NCBI GenBank assembly: GCA_008690995.1
Contig: VRMN01000001.1
Location: 3,906,001 to 3,970,000 of the forward strand
Length of the DNA stretch: 64,000 nt
Source of the DNA: Porphyridium purpureum
Lineage: Eukaryota; Rhodophyta; Bangiophyceae; Porphyridiales; Porphyridiaceae
Direction of reading: 5' to 3'
Part shown: in pieces, positions 54,322-63,044 of the stretch
How positions within the stretch are numbered: position 1 is the first letter of the stretch
Layout: each line of letters begins with the position of its first letter
Program-made: the position numbers and the translations under genes
Notes under the pieces: model-generated
The model's input: only the letters and a program-made list of their open reading frames with translations
What the model was told of the DNA's origin: nothing
Database searches by the model: none

Positions 54322-55620
54322 ATGGAGAGAAGTATACCGTACGAGGATGAGCAGGTGGTGCCGGACACGTTTGTGGCGGCGCCGCTGCATTCTGCTGCGG
54401 TGGGAGGGCATTTGCCCGTGCAGGGGCTGACAAGTCAGTATGCGGCCGCGTGTATGGGGCGTCCGGGTGCGCTGCCGTTTGCGTACAACGTGAAGCCGCC
54501 GGTGCTGCAGCACGCGCCGGCAGCTGCGCCGTTTGTGCCCGTGGCGGACGCATGGATGCCAGTGACAAGTGATACGACGCGGCTCGCCGGCACGAAGCGC
54601 CAGGCGGCGTCGCTGGCGCCCGTCGTGGCGCCGGCGCCGTTTGCGTTGCCGGCTGCTACCACGCAGGTGCCGGCATTGTTCTTCCAGGCACCGGTACCGG
54701 TTGTGCCGCAGCAGTTTGATCACTTGCCGCTGCCGCCGCACGCGCTGCACCAGCAACAATTCCAGCACCTGCAACAACAGGCTGTACCGCAGCCCTGGGC
54801 AGCGCCTGTGGCGTATCCGGAAAAGGTGATGAGGTCACCTGAGGATCCGAGCTACAGCCACCCTGACAATGAAATCCGCAAGCGACCGCGTTGGGAAACG
54901 CCTCGCCGTCGTGGGAACTGGCGCGAGGAGTGGGAGTGCGCCAAGGAGCTGTGTGATAATGTGGTGCCTGCTGCCAAGGCAAAGGGCACGAGCGCGGCCG
55001 TGCGCTCAGTGCTGTCGCATGTGATTCTGAGCAATGTGACGCTGGCCAGCGCCACAGTCGACAAGTGGCTCAATTTGCTGTCTGAGTTTCTCGAGCTCAA
55101 TGTGGACGAGCACATGCTGCTTCTGTGCTTGATAAGGAAATACCTCAAGAACGGCCACAGTATGGCGAGCGGGGTCGAGTACTCGCGCCCGCAGCGATGG
55201 GAGTGTGTCATTGGGATCGGATGTTTCTTCGCCGTCATGCTCTCCGAAGAGTTTCCAGGACGCACGGGGCTCGACCTGCGGGATCTGCTTGGTGGGAACT
55301 TTAACTTTGCACGCGACCAGTTGCGTTTTCTCAAGGCTGTCGATTGGAGAATCAACGTGTCGGCAGAAGAGTTTAGCGAAGCCAAGGCCCAGATTGCCGA
55401 GTATGAAATGGGCAAGGCTTCGCCGAGTGATATGATGAAGTGGCTTGGCGCGCGGTCCAGCTCTTGTGCGACCGACATTGTCGTTGTCGGTGCCGGAGCC
55501 AAAACTGTGAGCGGTGGGCCAGAAGTCGCCGGTAAGATGCCAGCCATGTCCCTGGGAGCGCCCGAGTGTGACATGACGCACGACGTGCCCGCGGAAGTGC
55601 CTGAAGTGCCCGGCATGTAA
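54322..55620 (+). CDS. Cyclin-box protein with Pro/Ala/Gln-rich N-terminus
   Basis: A 432-aa protein. Residues 1-190 are low complexity (Ala, Pro, Val, Gln; HQQQFQHLQQQ), then a basic patch RKRPRWETPRRRGNWREEW (about 188-206) that could be a nuclear signal. Residues about 225-360 fit a single cyclin fold: LNVDEHMLLLCLIRKYLKNG, VIGIGCFFAVMLSEEFPG and LRFLKAVDWRINVSAEEF, the last block (hydrophobic-x-L-x-x-x-D-W-x-I/L-x-V-S-x-E-x-F) being typical at the end of a cyclin box. This suggests a kinase regulator of the Pho80/cyclin Y or CDK5-activator type. The last 60 residues are unstructured. Which kinase it binds cannot be told. ATG 54322 is the first in frame. Confidence 0.7.
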   Translation: MERSIPYEDEQVVPDTFVAAPLHSAAVGGHLPVQGLTSQYAAACMGRPGALPFAYNVKPPVLQHAPAAAPFVPVADAWMPVTSDTTRLAGTKRQAASLAPVVAPAPFALPAATTQVPALFFQAPVPVVPQQFDHLPLPPHALHQQQFQHLQQQAVPQPWAAPVAYPEKVMRSPEDPSYSHPDNEIRKRPRWETPRRRGNWREEWECAKELCDNVVPAAKAKGTSAAVRSVLSHVILSNVTLASATVDKWLNLLSEFLELNVDEHMLLLCLIRKYLKNGHSMASGVEYSRPQRWECVIGIGCFFAVMLSEEFPGRTGLDLRDLLGGNFNFARDQLRFLKAVDWRINVSAEEFSEAKAQIAEYEMGKASPSDMMKWLGARSSSCATDIVVVGAGAKTVSGGPEVAGKMPAMSLGAPECDMTHDVPAEVPEVPGM

Positions 55621-55960
55621 TGCTTTACCGTCGCGATAGATCAAGAGGGCGTGGACTTGATGATGCTTTTGTGTGCGTTTCTGGTAGTACCGAGCGAGGA
55701 GATAGGACAAGTGGCCGCTATGGAGTGGACCAACGTTCGTTCCCGCACCCGGAGCACGCTATCTGGAGCACGAATCATAACAACACATATTATAATATTT
55801 CTCAGGCTTAAAAAGGTTTCCAGACAATTTGCGGCGCTCTCGCCAGAGCTTCCTTCTTCCTTTCCCTTTCGATCTCTCGGTACGCTTTCATCCATTAACA
55901 GAGAACTGCGTGCGCGAATGCCGTGCGCTTCAACGGACAAGCGTGATAGGTTTCGTCTGA
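55621..55960. other. Intergenic region between same-strand genes
   Basis: 340 bases; no promoter word, TATA box or GA leader recognised. Confidence 0.5.
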
Positions 55961-56956
55961 ATGATGCAGGAAGGGATATGTTTTTTGACACCGGCAAGCT
56001 ACCTTGTACGCGACAAGGCGCGTTCCTCGTCTCGCTGCGCTCGGCTCTCTTTGCGGCTTGCATCTGCGCTGGGCAGTGATGACGCTGAACTGGCGCGGCG
56101 GCGGCTGCAGGATGCCGTTTTGGACGGTGTCTTGAGACCTCCGCCGGTGCGCCAGTTCCGTGCACCATTGGATCTGGCCTTTGCCGTGTTGCTTGCGCGC
56201 AGCACGTACAATGCTATGGATGAGCTCGATTTCATGCCAACAGATCGATTCCAGCGCGAGTTCTTCTTGCTGCGCGCCGACGAGTACGAAAAGTACATCA
56301 AGCATACGCGCGTCGCGCGCCAGGGCGACCTCACGGATCCGGCATACTTTGATTTCATCTCGTATGCCGCTTTCCGAACTGTGAGCCAGGAGATGTTTGG
56401 GCGCCCGCAAAAGGTGTTCGAGGAGCAGTTTGATGCACAAGGAAGCAAACGTTTGGTTCTGCGCGACCCAAATATCAGCGACGCGAGCTTGCCTTCCAGA
56501 TTCCGGCAGCTGGTTGGGGACAAGGTGCTGCTAGGCGTGCGCGAGCAGATGCAGCTGCCACAATTCGAGGGCACACAAGGCCCGAGCCCATCGGCGCTTA
56601 ATAGCTCCAGCCCAAGTGCAGACCTGGTGGGTGGGATCCTGCAGACCATGAAAAGCAAAGGCTTTGCGCTCGTGATTGACTCCGAGGTATCAATAGGCAA
56701 GGTCGAGACGGCAGGGTCTCGGAACGGGCCGGCCTCGATGTCGGTGGCGTGGGAACTTGCAGCTCCGGCGACACTGTGGGGAGAAGCGTATCTGCGACGG
56801 CGGCGAGCGCTTGTGAACGATTTTGATGCCATGATGATCGAGGCGATGTTTCGCCAATGTGGTTGGAGGCTAGCGGAAGGTTCGTATCAGAACACGCGGG
56901 TCGCCGCTGGCTGGAAACGGGCGCAACGTTTCGTGCGAGACGAATCAAAGACGTGA
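55961..56956 (+). CDS. Conserved-looking protein of unknown function, possibly plastid-targeted
   Basis: I do not recognise this 331-aa product. The first ~35 residues (MMQEGICFLTPASYLVRDKA then Ser/Arg/Ala-rich) could be a plastid or mitochondrial targeting sequence with an early Phe. The body is helical with DLAFAVLLARSTYNAMDELD (about 70-90), RFQREFFLLRADEYEKYIKH and FDFISYAAFRTVSQEMF. A Ser/Pro-rich gap lies near 205-225. The C-terminal part (about 230-325) begins LVGGILQTMKSKGFALVID and contains WELAAPATLWGEAYLRRRR. No catalytic motif or membrane span stands out. It converges on the gene ending at 57069 with 112 bases between. Confidence 0.65.
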   Translation: MMQEGICFLTPASYLVRDKARSSSRCARLSLRLASALGSDDAELARRRLQDAVLDGVLRPPPVRQFRAPLDLAFAVLLARSTYNAMDELDFMPTDRFQREFFLLRADEYEKYIKHTRVARQGDLTDPAYFDFISYAAFRTVSQEMFGRPQKVFEEQFDAQGSKRLVLRDPNISDASLPSRFRQLVGDKVLLGVREQMQLPQFEGTQGPSPSALNSSSPSADLVGGILQTMKSKGFALVIDSEVSIGKVETAGSRNGPASMSVAWELAAPATLWGEAYLRRRRALVNDFDAMMIEAMFRQCGWRLAEGSYQNTRVAAGWKRAQRFVRDESKT

Positions 56957-57068
56957 CATGGAGCGTGAAGAAGCGTAAGAACGGGAACCGCGAGCGAATG
57001 ATAACCATGCAGAGCGGAAGTAAAAATTGGCAGAGCTGGCATCCATTGCTGACCTCATGTAATTCCAT

Positions 57069-58478
57069 TCATAGTCCGCTGTTCATATGAGCACCATCGC
57101 CACCTGAATCGTATCTACTCGCCGCTTGTTGATGAAAATGCTGGTGTGTGACGTGTTGCAGCACAGATGCTGCGGCGGGCGGAAGATTGTACGGCGGCGG
57201 GTGGGGCTGTCCGGCTGCATCCGATAGAAAATAGCTCGGCGAAAAGGACATGTGCGAAGCGTTCTCCATGGACCGACCCATGGGTGTGATGCCTGTTCCT
57301 AATAGCACCGCTAGGTGGTCATTTGACGGATGTGACGCCGTGAGCATACTTCTCCCGTACGGCGTGCCCAGCGACATGGGTTGCGGACCGCCTCCGTCAA
57401 GCAGGCTATGGCTGCCACCCAAGTGGTTACCATTCTGAACCACCAAAATGTTGCTACCTTCATCGTGGAAGTTCACGGGATGGTTTCCATTTGCGCCGCC
57501 TCCACCGCTGCTGCTTGGTACTTGGGACCACCTCATCGGGCCCCCCGTTGCGGTGTCGACCGCCATACCCCCGCGCCGCGGGATTGGAATGCTCCGGCTT
57601 TGTTCGGCTCCGACTTGCACAAACGCGTACGCGGTCTCGTCATGCGTGTTGGCGTACGGCATTGTCTGTCCAGCGTGATGATGTGTGTGGGCTGGCGGCG
57701 GTAAGTGGCCGTAGCGCGGCGGCTGGTCGTCGTATTGACGGCTCATTCCGTGCTCGTGCGAGGGCCATGATGTCTTGGCCGTCTCTAAAGATGCCACGCT
57801 GTCTGAATCCTTGCCTATATGATTGTTGTGCGTGCTCTCTTCCAGTTCTGTCACAGACGCAGCCGCAAGGCTCCTCGCAGACTGCTGGCTTTGGAGCTCT
57901 TGTGGTTCATGCGCCTGCTGCGGTTGCTGCTTTGACTGATGTTGCGCTTGGTAGGGCGCTGCGGTCTGCGACTGCCGCTTCTTCTCCTGCGCACGCGCCG
58001 AAGTTGGCGAGGGCGGTATGGGTTGAGCGCCGGCGCCGCCCGGCAGCAGTTTGTCCTGCCCGCAATATTCCTCACACTGCGGGTGCTTTTTGAGGTAGAT
58101 GTGCAGGTTTTTGCGGAGTGGCGCGGCGTTGCCCGTGACCTTGCGGAGCTCGACTGTGTGCCAAATGGGCACATGCTCGTTCATGGTGACAATCAGCTGC
58201 CCCGTCTTCTCGTCGACTGCGCCCGGCTGGAGATGCGCGCCCAGCAGCTTATCCTGCCCCGCGTACTCCTCGCATTCCGGGTGCCGCGACAGGTACTTGC
58301 CGAGGTTCCTTCTGAGCGGCGCGGCATTGCCCGCAATCTTGCGGCACTCAATGCGGTTCCAGATCGTGACGTGCCGCGCGCCCTCCTCTGGCGCAAGCAT
58401 CACCTCCTCCATCGACAGCACCACGCCATTCACCTCGGCGTCCACCACGTCCCGCTCCGCCATCTCACTGCTCGCCAT
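57069..58478 (-). CDS. Protein with duplicated 44-residue GNAAPLR module and Gln/His-rich tail
   Basis: A 469-aa protein of unknown function. Two copies of a 44-residue module lie at about 36-79 and 102-145; 30 of 44 positions are identical. The shared core reads (I/V)xxRKxxGNAAPLR, then NLxxYLxxHPxCEEYxGQDKLL. Each has a conserved Trp, a His-Pro pair and one or two Cys. The rest (150-469) is low complexity: Gln-rich (about 185-230), His/Pro-rich (about 270-300), Gly/Asn-rich and ending with HQHFHQQAASRY. The pattern, with a small folded pair plus an unstructured tail, is that of a transcriptional or chromatin adaptor, but this is only a guess. Start ATG 58478 is preferred over ATG 58550, whose added residues are Gly/Val/Trp-rich. 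Confidence 0.72.
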   Translation of the reverse strand: MASSEMAERDVVDAEVNGVVLSMEEVMLAPEEGARHVTIWNRIECRKIAGNAAPLRRNLGKYLSRHPECEEYAGQDKLLGAHLQPGAVDEKTGQLIVTMNEHVPIWHTVELRKVTGNAAPLRKNLHIYLKKHPQCEEYCGQDKLLPGGAGAQPIPPSPTSARAQEKKRQSQTAAPYQAQHQSKQQPQQAHEPQELQSQQSARSLAAASVTELEESTHNNHIGKDSDSVASLETAKTSWPSHEHGMSRQYDDQPPRYGHLPPPAHTHHHAGQTMPYANTHDETAYAFVQVGAEQSRSIPIPRRGGMAVDTATGGPMRWSQVPSSSGGGGANGNHPVNFHDEGSNILVVQNGNHLGGSHSLLDGGGPQPMSLGTPYGRSMLTASHPSNDHLAVLLGTGITPMGRSMENASHMSFSPSYFLSDAAGQPHPPPYNLPPAAASVLQHVTHQHFHQQAASRYDSGGDGAHMNSGL

Positions 58479-59577
58479 CGTCCCCACCCCTAACCCCCAA
58501 CCCCTCACCGCTTCCCCACACACTCCCCACCCACACCCACACACCCGCATACACCCCCTCTCTGTCCCGCTTTCTCTCTCCCCCGCGACCTGTTTTCCTG
58601 ATACTTTGTTCTTCCACTACCCCACCTCCCCACCAAGTGCACTCGCTTGCTCTTCTGTCCTTCTTATCGCTTTCCTCGTTTTTCCCCCCTGTCTCGCTCC
58701 CCCTTGTGCTTTCTTGGTTTGTTTTGTTTTAATTTGGTTTGGGTTTCACTATAAAGACGCACTTGATTCTCTATCGACATCGAAACTCATCTACGCCAAA
58801 CGCCAAAACACTCTCGCTCGTGTTCCATCGTTCTATCGTTCTATCTTTCCATGTTTCTTTCTCTCTTGCACAAACCACCCCAAAAAAATAGGACGCCATT
58901 AGAAAATACACGTGAAAAAAAAAAAAAAAAAAAAAAAAAAACGCGCTGCGGAAGACGCCAAAACCCGCGGGGTTGGGTTTGTGGTAGGCGGTTGCTGCTG
59001 ATGCGTGTGAGGCGCGAATGTGCGCGTGACCGATTTTATAGCACGGAGCGCGCGTTCTGGTAGGCGTGCGGGACGTGCGTACGCTGCGGGTGCGGAACTG
59101 TACGTGCAGGACACGTCGCGCGATGCGCGGGGGAAGAGCGCGAGATGGCGCGATGTGGGGGAAGGTACAGTGCGTGACGATGATGTTGCGCACCGCGCAC
59201 GCGTGCGGATGAGTCGAGGCGGGTGAGTGGGTGGGGATCGGGTGGTGCTGCTGGTGGTGCGAGTTGGTTAGTGGATGAACGGACCAGCGCGGAACAGAGA
59301 CTTCGGACAGCCATGCCAGGTCAGGTCGTGTCATGTGATATCGTGTCGTGTCTCAAAACATTGAACGATGGAAAGATAAACTCAAGTGAAAAGGGCGCCT
59401 GTCCAATAAATTTAACGCCCGTTCGACCGCCGTTTTGAGCGCACACTGGCACCTCCGCGAACGCGCGTGCTGAGCAGCGCGGACTCGTTCAACGTCCGCC
59501 GACCGCCGTACTCAAAAAAAGTTGACAACCACTCGGTGGAGCGCTGCGTACTTTGTATCTACTGAGCGCTGCCGGTT
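58479..59577. other. Intergenic region with A27 tract
   Basis: 1.1 kb. The part next to the minus-strand ATG is pyrimidine-rich (a GA leader when read on the coding strand). A run of 27 A lies at 58915-58941. AACTGTAC (59096-59103) points to the minus-strand gene and GTACAGTG (59165-59172) points right. TTTTATA at 59034-59040 is a TATA box in minus orientation. No gene is visible. Confidence 0.55.
58915..58941. repeat. A27 homopolymer
   Basis: Uninterrupted run of 27 A on the plus strand in an intergenic region. No LINE-like or other element body precedes it that I can recognise, so slippage is more likely than retroposition. Confidence 0.9.
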
Positions 59578-60057
59578 TCATCCTGAGCCTGGCCGGAATT
59601 TGCCGTTCTCCCAATGGTACGCGTGCGCGTCAATGTAGCCCGCCGGCGCGCCGGCGTCGGCGCCGGGCACATACGAGAACTCTAGCGTTAAGCTCCCAGC
59701 AACCTTGTCTTTGTGCGGCAGCGGTCTGCTGCCCAGCATGTGTACCTTGTTAATCTCGCCGCTGATAATCTTATCAAACTTAATCTTCACGATGCCGAGG
59801 AAGTCGTCCCTTGTGAAGCGGTCCTTGTCGAACGCTTCGAACACCAAGGCCTCTTCATGGACGCAACTCTCGGGACCTTTCAGGTGGACCTTGATTTTAT
59901 AGTTCCACACGGGTGACAGCGAGTTCTTGACCACCGCAGTCTTCCCGAGCTCGCAATCGCCCAGTAGGACTTTGACGTACGGGTCCGACTTGGACCCTGT
60001 GTCCATGGACGCCACGCCGTACGCGCTCACCACATGAATCAAAAAAGTCCCGTCCAT
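59578..60057 (-). CDS. Single C2-domain protein
   Basis: A 159-aa protein made almost wholly of one C2 domain, similar in layout to small plant C2 proteins. Calcium-binding loop residues are present: loop 1 in DTGSKSDPYVKV (two Asp), and loop 3 in FDKDRFTRDDFLG (D-x-D plus a later Asp). The polybasic strand KIKVHLKG lies between. The last 20 residues (AYHWENGKFRPGSG) form a short Gly-rich tail. It should bind phospholipid membranes in response to calcium. ATG 60057 begins MDGTFLIHVVSA, where the first C2 strand starts, so nothing upstream is needed. Confidence 0.92.
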   Translation of the reverse strand: MDGTFLIHVVSAYGVASMDTGSKSDPYVKVLLGDCELGKTAVVKNSLSPVWNYKIKVHLKGPESCVHEEALVFEAFDKDRFTRDDFLGIVKIKFDKIISGEINKVHMLGSRPLPHKDKVAGSLTLEFSYVPGADAGAPAGYIDAHAYHWENGKFRPGSG

Positions 60058-60908
60058 GATTCTGAATATATATTCTCCTCGTCAACTCAACAGCCCTGTG
60101 ATTTCTTCTTACGCACGCCCGAGCCACGAACAAATGATCCAAATACGTTTCCTTCGCCTTCCAACGCACGCCGGTGTGCCTCGCTAAATACCGAACGGTA
60201 AATCTGTCCTCACTTTGAACGCGCCCCTCACCACAAGTTGTGCGCCACGTGCTATATGAGGAACCAAGTGGGTAACACCTTTTCAGCGCGCACTTCGTCC
60301 CGCCCCGCTAACCGCGACACCTTTTACCGCGCCTAAAATCTTAAAAGCACCACCTGAACATTGTTGAGAAAAGAATATTTGATGATGCGAGACTGGGCTA
60401 GTTGAATTGCGTCGCGTGGTCACTGACAACGAGCTCGCACGCCGCTTTGTTGCTGAAAAATTGAAGACGGGAGCATGTTATGTTGCGTCTGGCTCTGAGG
60501 AAAAAAAAAAAGTGAACAAGACAGTGGATCAATACTGTGGCGTTTCAGTGCGCGCCACGATGCGGTGTGCAGGAGGGGAACACGGCACACGTGAGACCCG
60601 ATGGTACGATCAACACATTTCGTATAAGAAGCGTGGATGGGTCAGGTTCACGCAAGCGGTACGCCGAGATACGGCGGCTCAGTCGCAATGATTCAGGCGC
60701 GATGATGGCTTTTGTGTCCGCACGGAAATATTCGCGACGTGCGCGTGCCACCGCAAGTTCGAGGGAGCAAAGGAGCAAAGGCCTGCCGGTCGGGTATTAT
60801 GTAAAACGCCTTGTTTACATATAAAAATGTACAGTGGGCTGAGAAGGACAGGCAGGACTAGGGGTTGAGCTGTACCTCTGAGCTGCATTTTGTGCGGCTT
60901 GCAGGAAA
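60058..60908. other. Divergent intergenic region, C2 protein / NUS1
   Basis: 851 bases without a credible gene. The right end has the core promoter of NUS1 (60820-60836). The remainder has only A/T-rich patches and a short A run near 60503-60512. Confidence 0.55.
60820..60836 (+). promoter_or_regulatory. TATA box plus GTACAGTG before NUS1
   Basis: TATAAAAA (60820-60827) is followed one base later by GTACAGTG (60829-60836), 72 bases before the NUS1 ATG. Together with the Sec8 promoter this is one of two places where a TATA box and the recurrent word are adjacent. Confidence 0.5.
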
Positions 60909-61877
60909 ATGACGGACGAGCTTGAAGGCGGGAGAAGGGAAGGAAAGGGTCGCGAAAGGAAGATGTGTGTCTGTGAAGGAGAGTCCGAACGAGAATGCGA
61001 GGCGCCGCGCGTTTCGCAGCAACGGGAGCGTGCGTGGTATATGCGGCAGGTTGTGCGTGCGTGGCTGGTGGCGCTCGTGTATGTGGTCGTGAACGTGCTG
61101 GACGCGCTGGCTACGATGCGTGAGCGCGCACGTGCCGCGGTGGCTCCGGCGAATCCTCAGAAGGCTCAGCAGCGTGGACAGGGCATCAGCGAGGAGGAGC
61201 TGGAGGATGCACATGTCAAGCATGTCGCCATCGTGCTCGATCCGGAGGTCATACGGATTTGGAATCGCAGCACCAGAGATCCTGCGGCGCAACCACAGCT
61301 CAAGGCGCCTGAGCTTCGTATCGATATTGAGATGCTCGTTGATAAGCTGGCACAAATAGGGGTCTGGAGCTCGCTGCGCAAACTGCGCTTTCTCACCGTG
61401 TATGACTCTGTTGGTGTCGTTGCCGCGCTACCGCATTTTCGCGACAGGCTCCAAAGCAGTATTGAGGAGCGACTTGTCCCCGCGCATCTGCAGCAAGAAA
61501 ACAAGTTTGCGGTAGCGCCTACATGCTGCGTGATCGGGCCACAGCACGCAAGGGCGCCGTTGGTGAAGTACGCGCATCGTCTTGCGGGCCGCGGCAAGTC
61601 ACGTAGGGACGAGCAGGAACGATATGCCGCGGTACAAGACCCCGTGGCGCTCGTACGGCTTTTGGACGAAGATCCGGAACAGTGGGTGCTGCCTTGCGAA
61701 CCAGAAGTGCTGGTCGTCTTTTCGAATACCCAAAGTGTCCTCGGCTTCCCTCCATGGCAGATCCGGCTCTCTCACATCTTCTTTCGACCTGCCCGGTCCT
61801 TTGCTGCCTTTGAGCGGGACGACTTTGACAGCATTTTGCTCGCGCACCGGCGATCCGAACAGCGGTACGGCACGTAG
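60909..61877 (+). CDS. NUS1: NUS1 / NgBR-like subunit of cis-prenyltransferase
   Basis: A 322-aa ER protein. It joins a catalytic cis-prenyltransferase (DHDDS type) to make dehydrodolichyl diphosphate for N-glycosylation. One membrane span is at about 48-70 (WLVALVYVVVNVLDALATM). The pseudo-synthase domain (about 95-322) lacks the catalytic Asp motif of active enzymes, as in all NUS1. The C-terminus has LVVFSNTQSVLGFPPWQIRL, matching the NUS1 hydrophobic G-F-x-P-W-x-x-R block, and ends EQRYGT, which carries the essential C-terminal RxG motif shared with human NgBR. An Arg-rich insert of ~20 residues sits near 220-240. ATG 60909 is the first in frame. Confidence 0.9.
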   Translation: MTDELEGGRREGKGRERKMCVCEGESERECEAPRVSQQRERAWYMRQVVRAWLVALVYVVVNVLDALATMRERARAAVAPANPQKAQQRGQGISEEELEDAHVKHVAIVLDPEVIRIWNRSTRDPAAQPQLKAPELRIDIEMLVDKLAQIGVWSSLRKLRFLTVYDSVGVVAALPHFRDRLQSSIEERLVPAHLQQENKFAVAPTCCVIGPQHARAPLVKYAHRLAGRGKSRRDEQERYAAVQDPVALVRLLDEDPEQWVLPCEPEVLVVFSNTQSVLGFPPWQIRLSHIFFRPARSFAAFERDDFDSILLAHRRSEQRYGT

Positions 61878-61995
61878 GCCACGTACGGTCCCGAAGAGCG
61901 CACAAGCTGGCATGACCGAACACTAACATCGTAACATGGACAAAAAAATAAGGATTGCTCGAACGTCACCGAACCTCTCACGCGCTTGACCGTGC

Positions 61996-62958
61996 TCAGT
62001 CTAGCGGTATACGCGTGCCGGCTTCGCGGCCGCGGCTTACTGCGGAGGCAGACCAGAGCTCAAACCAATACGCAAGGAAGCGGTACGGCCGGAACTGCTC
62101 ATAGTAGGCCAGAATCTTGGCATCATCGACCTTTTTCCCCTTGCTCTTGTCGCGCCAGAGCCTGCGAGTCTCGCTGTCAATTGGGAGCACATCCCAATGC
62201 CCCAGCGAAATGCTGAGCACGGTATTGGTTGCGTAGGGCCCAAAGCCGCGCAAGTTCAGAATGGCCTGCTCGGCGTCCTGGAGTGCAGTATCCGGTGATT
62301 CGAACCACTCTGGGTCCAATTCGCCGGCCACAAAGGCCTTCGCTAGCGAAATAATGCTGCTTGCGCGGTATCCCACTCGACAATTGAGCCGCAAGTCAGA
62401 CTCGTCTACATCGGCGAGCTGCTTCGGGCTTGGAAACACGCCTAGGCCCTTTGGATTCACCGACCTGCTCTTGTCGAGTCCGTAGTGCTCCACGAGTTTT
62501 TCGTTCATGGTGACGGTGTTGCGCCATGTCACATTCACGCTGGTGAGTGTCCTAACCATATCCTCAAATAGGGTCGGGCCGCGCAACATAAGCCCAAACC
62601 CGTGCGCCCGCGCCTGCGGATAGACGGCATAGAACTTTTCGCACTCGTCATCATGCGTGGTTGTCGAGTTGCCGATCTGCGGCAACGGGATTCGAAGCAT
62701 ACGCGAAACCATTCGGCGGAGCTGCTGCGCTCGACTCTCGTTCGCAAGCTTCGTGCTGCTCTCAAGAACAAGCATGCCGGGTGCTTGCTCACGTACAGAC
62801 ACCTGCACTACCACGCGCGGATGCTCCAGTTCGAGCACACGATGGAGTGTCTGCGCTTGCGCGTCCCACACATTCGGCGCCAGCATATAAAATCCATGCG
62901 AGCAAACAGTGCAGCGCAGACTAAAGCCGCCTGGCACTGGTAGCTCCCATCGGGACAT
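61996..62958 (-). CDS. HhH-GPD DNA glycosylase, plant-type superfamily
   Basis: A 320-aa base-excision repair enzyme of the endonuclease III/AlkA superfamily. The N-terminal domain begins FSLRCTVCSHGFYMLAPNVW, the block that starts many plant and algal members of this family. The helix-hairpin-helix is at about 236-250 (LNLRGFGPYATNTVLSISLG), followed by the catalytic Asp at about 260 in LPIDSETRR. The Lys needed for bifunctional glycosylase/lyase action, placed in the hairpin of OGG1 and Nth, is absent (Ala/Thr here), so it is probably monofunctional. Substrate base unknown. No organelle signal is evident. ATG 62958. It converges on NUS1 with 118 bases between. Confidence 0.85.
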   Translation of the reverse strand: MSRWELPVPGGFSLRCTVCSHGFYMLAPNVWDAQAQTLHRVLELEHPRVVVQVSVREQAPGMLVLESSTKLANESRAQQLRRMVSRMLRIPLPQIGNSTTTHDDECEKFYAVYPQARAHGFGLMLRGPTLFEDMVRTLTSVNVTWRNTVTMNEKLVEHYGLDKSRSVNPKGLGVFPSPKQLADVDESDLRLNCRVGYRASSIISLAKAFVAGELDPEWFESPDTALQDAEQAILNLRGFGPYATNTVLSISLGHWDVLPIDSETRRLWRDKSKGKKVDDAKILAYYEQFRPYRFLAYWFELWSASAVSRGREAGTRIPLD

Positions 62959-63044
62959 GTTTGACCATGAGAGGCTGACCGTTCAATGCTCGTGCTCCAG
63001 AGAATTTCTCTTTCATTTAACTTTTTCTTCTAGTGCGTTGCTCT

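Noticed and set aside
53876-54777. Minus-strand Pro/His/Ser-rich frames opposite the cyclin-box gene
   Set aside because: They result from the G-rich leader and the Ala/Pro-rich coding sequence on the other strand.
58915-58941. A27 tract as the tail of a retroposed gene
   Set aside because: No gene-like or LINE/SINE-like body precedes it and no flanking duplication was seen.
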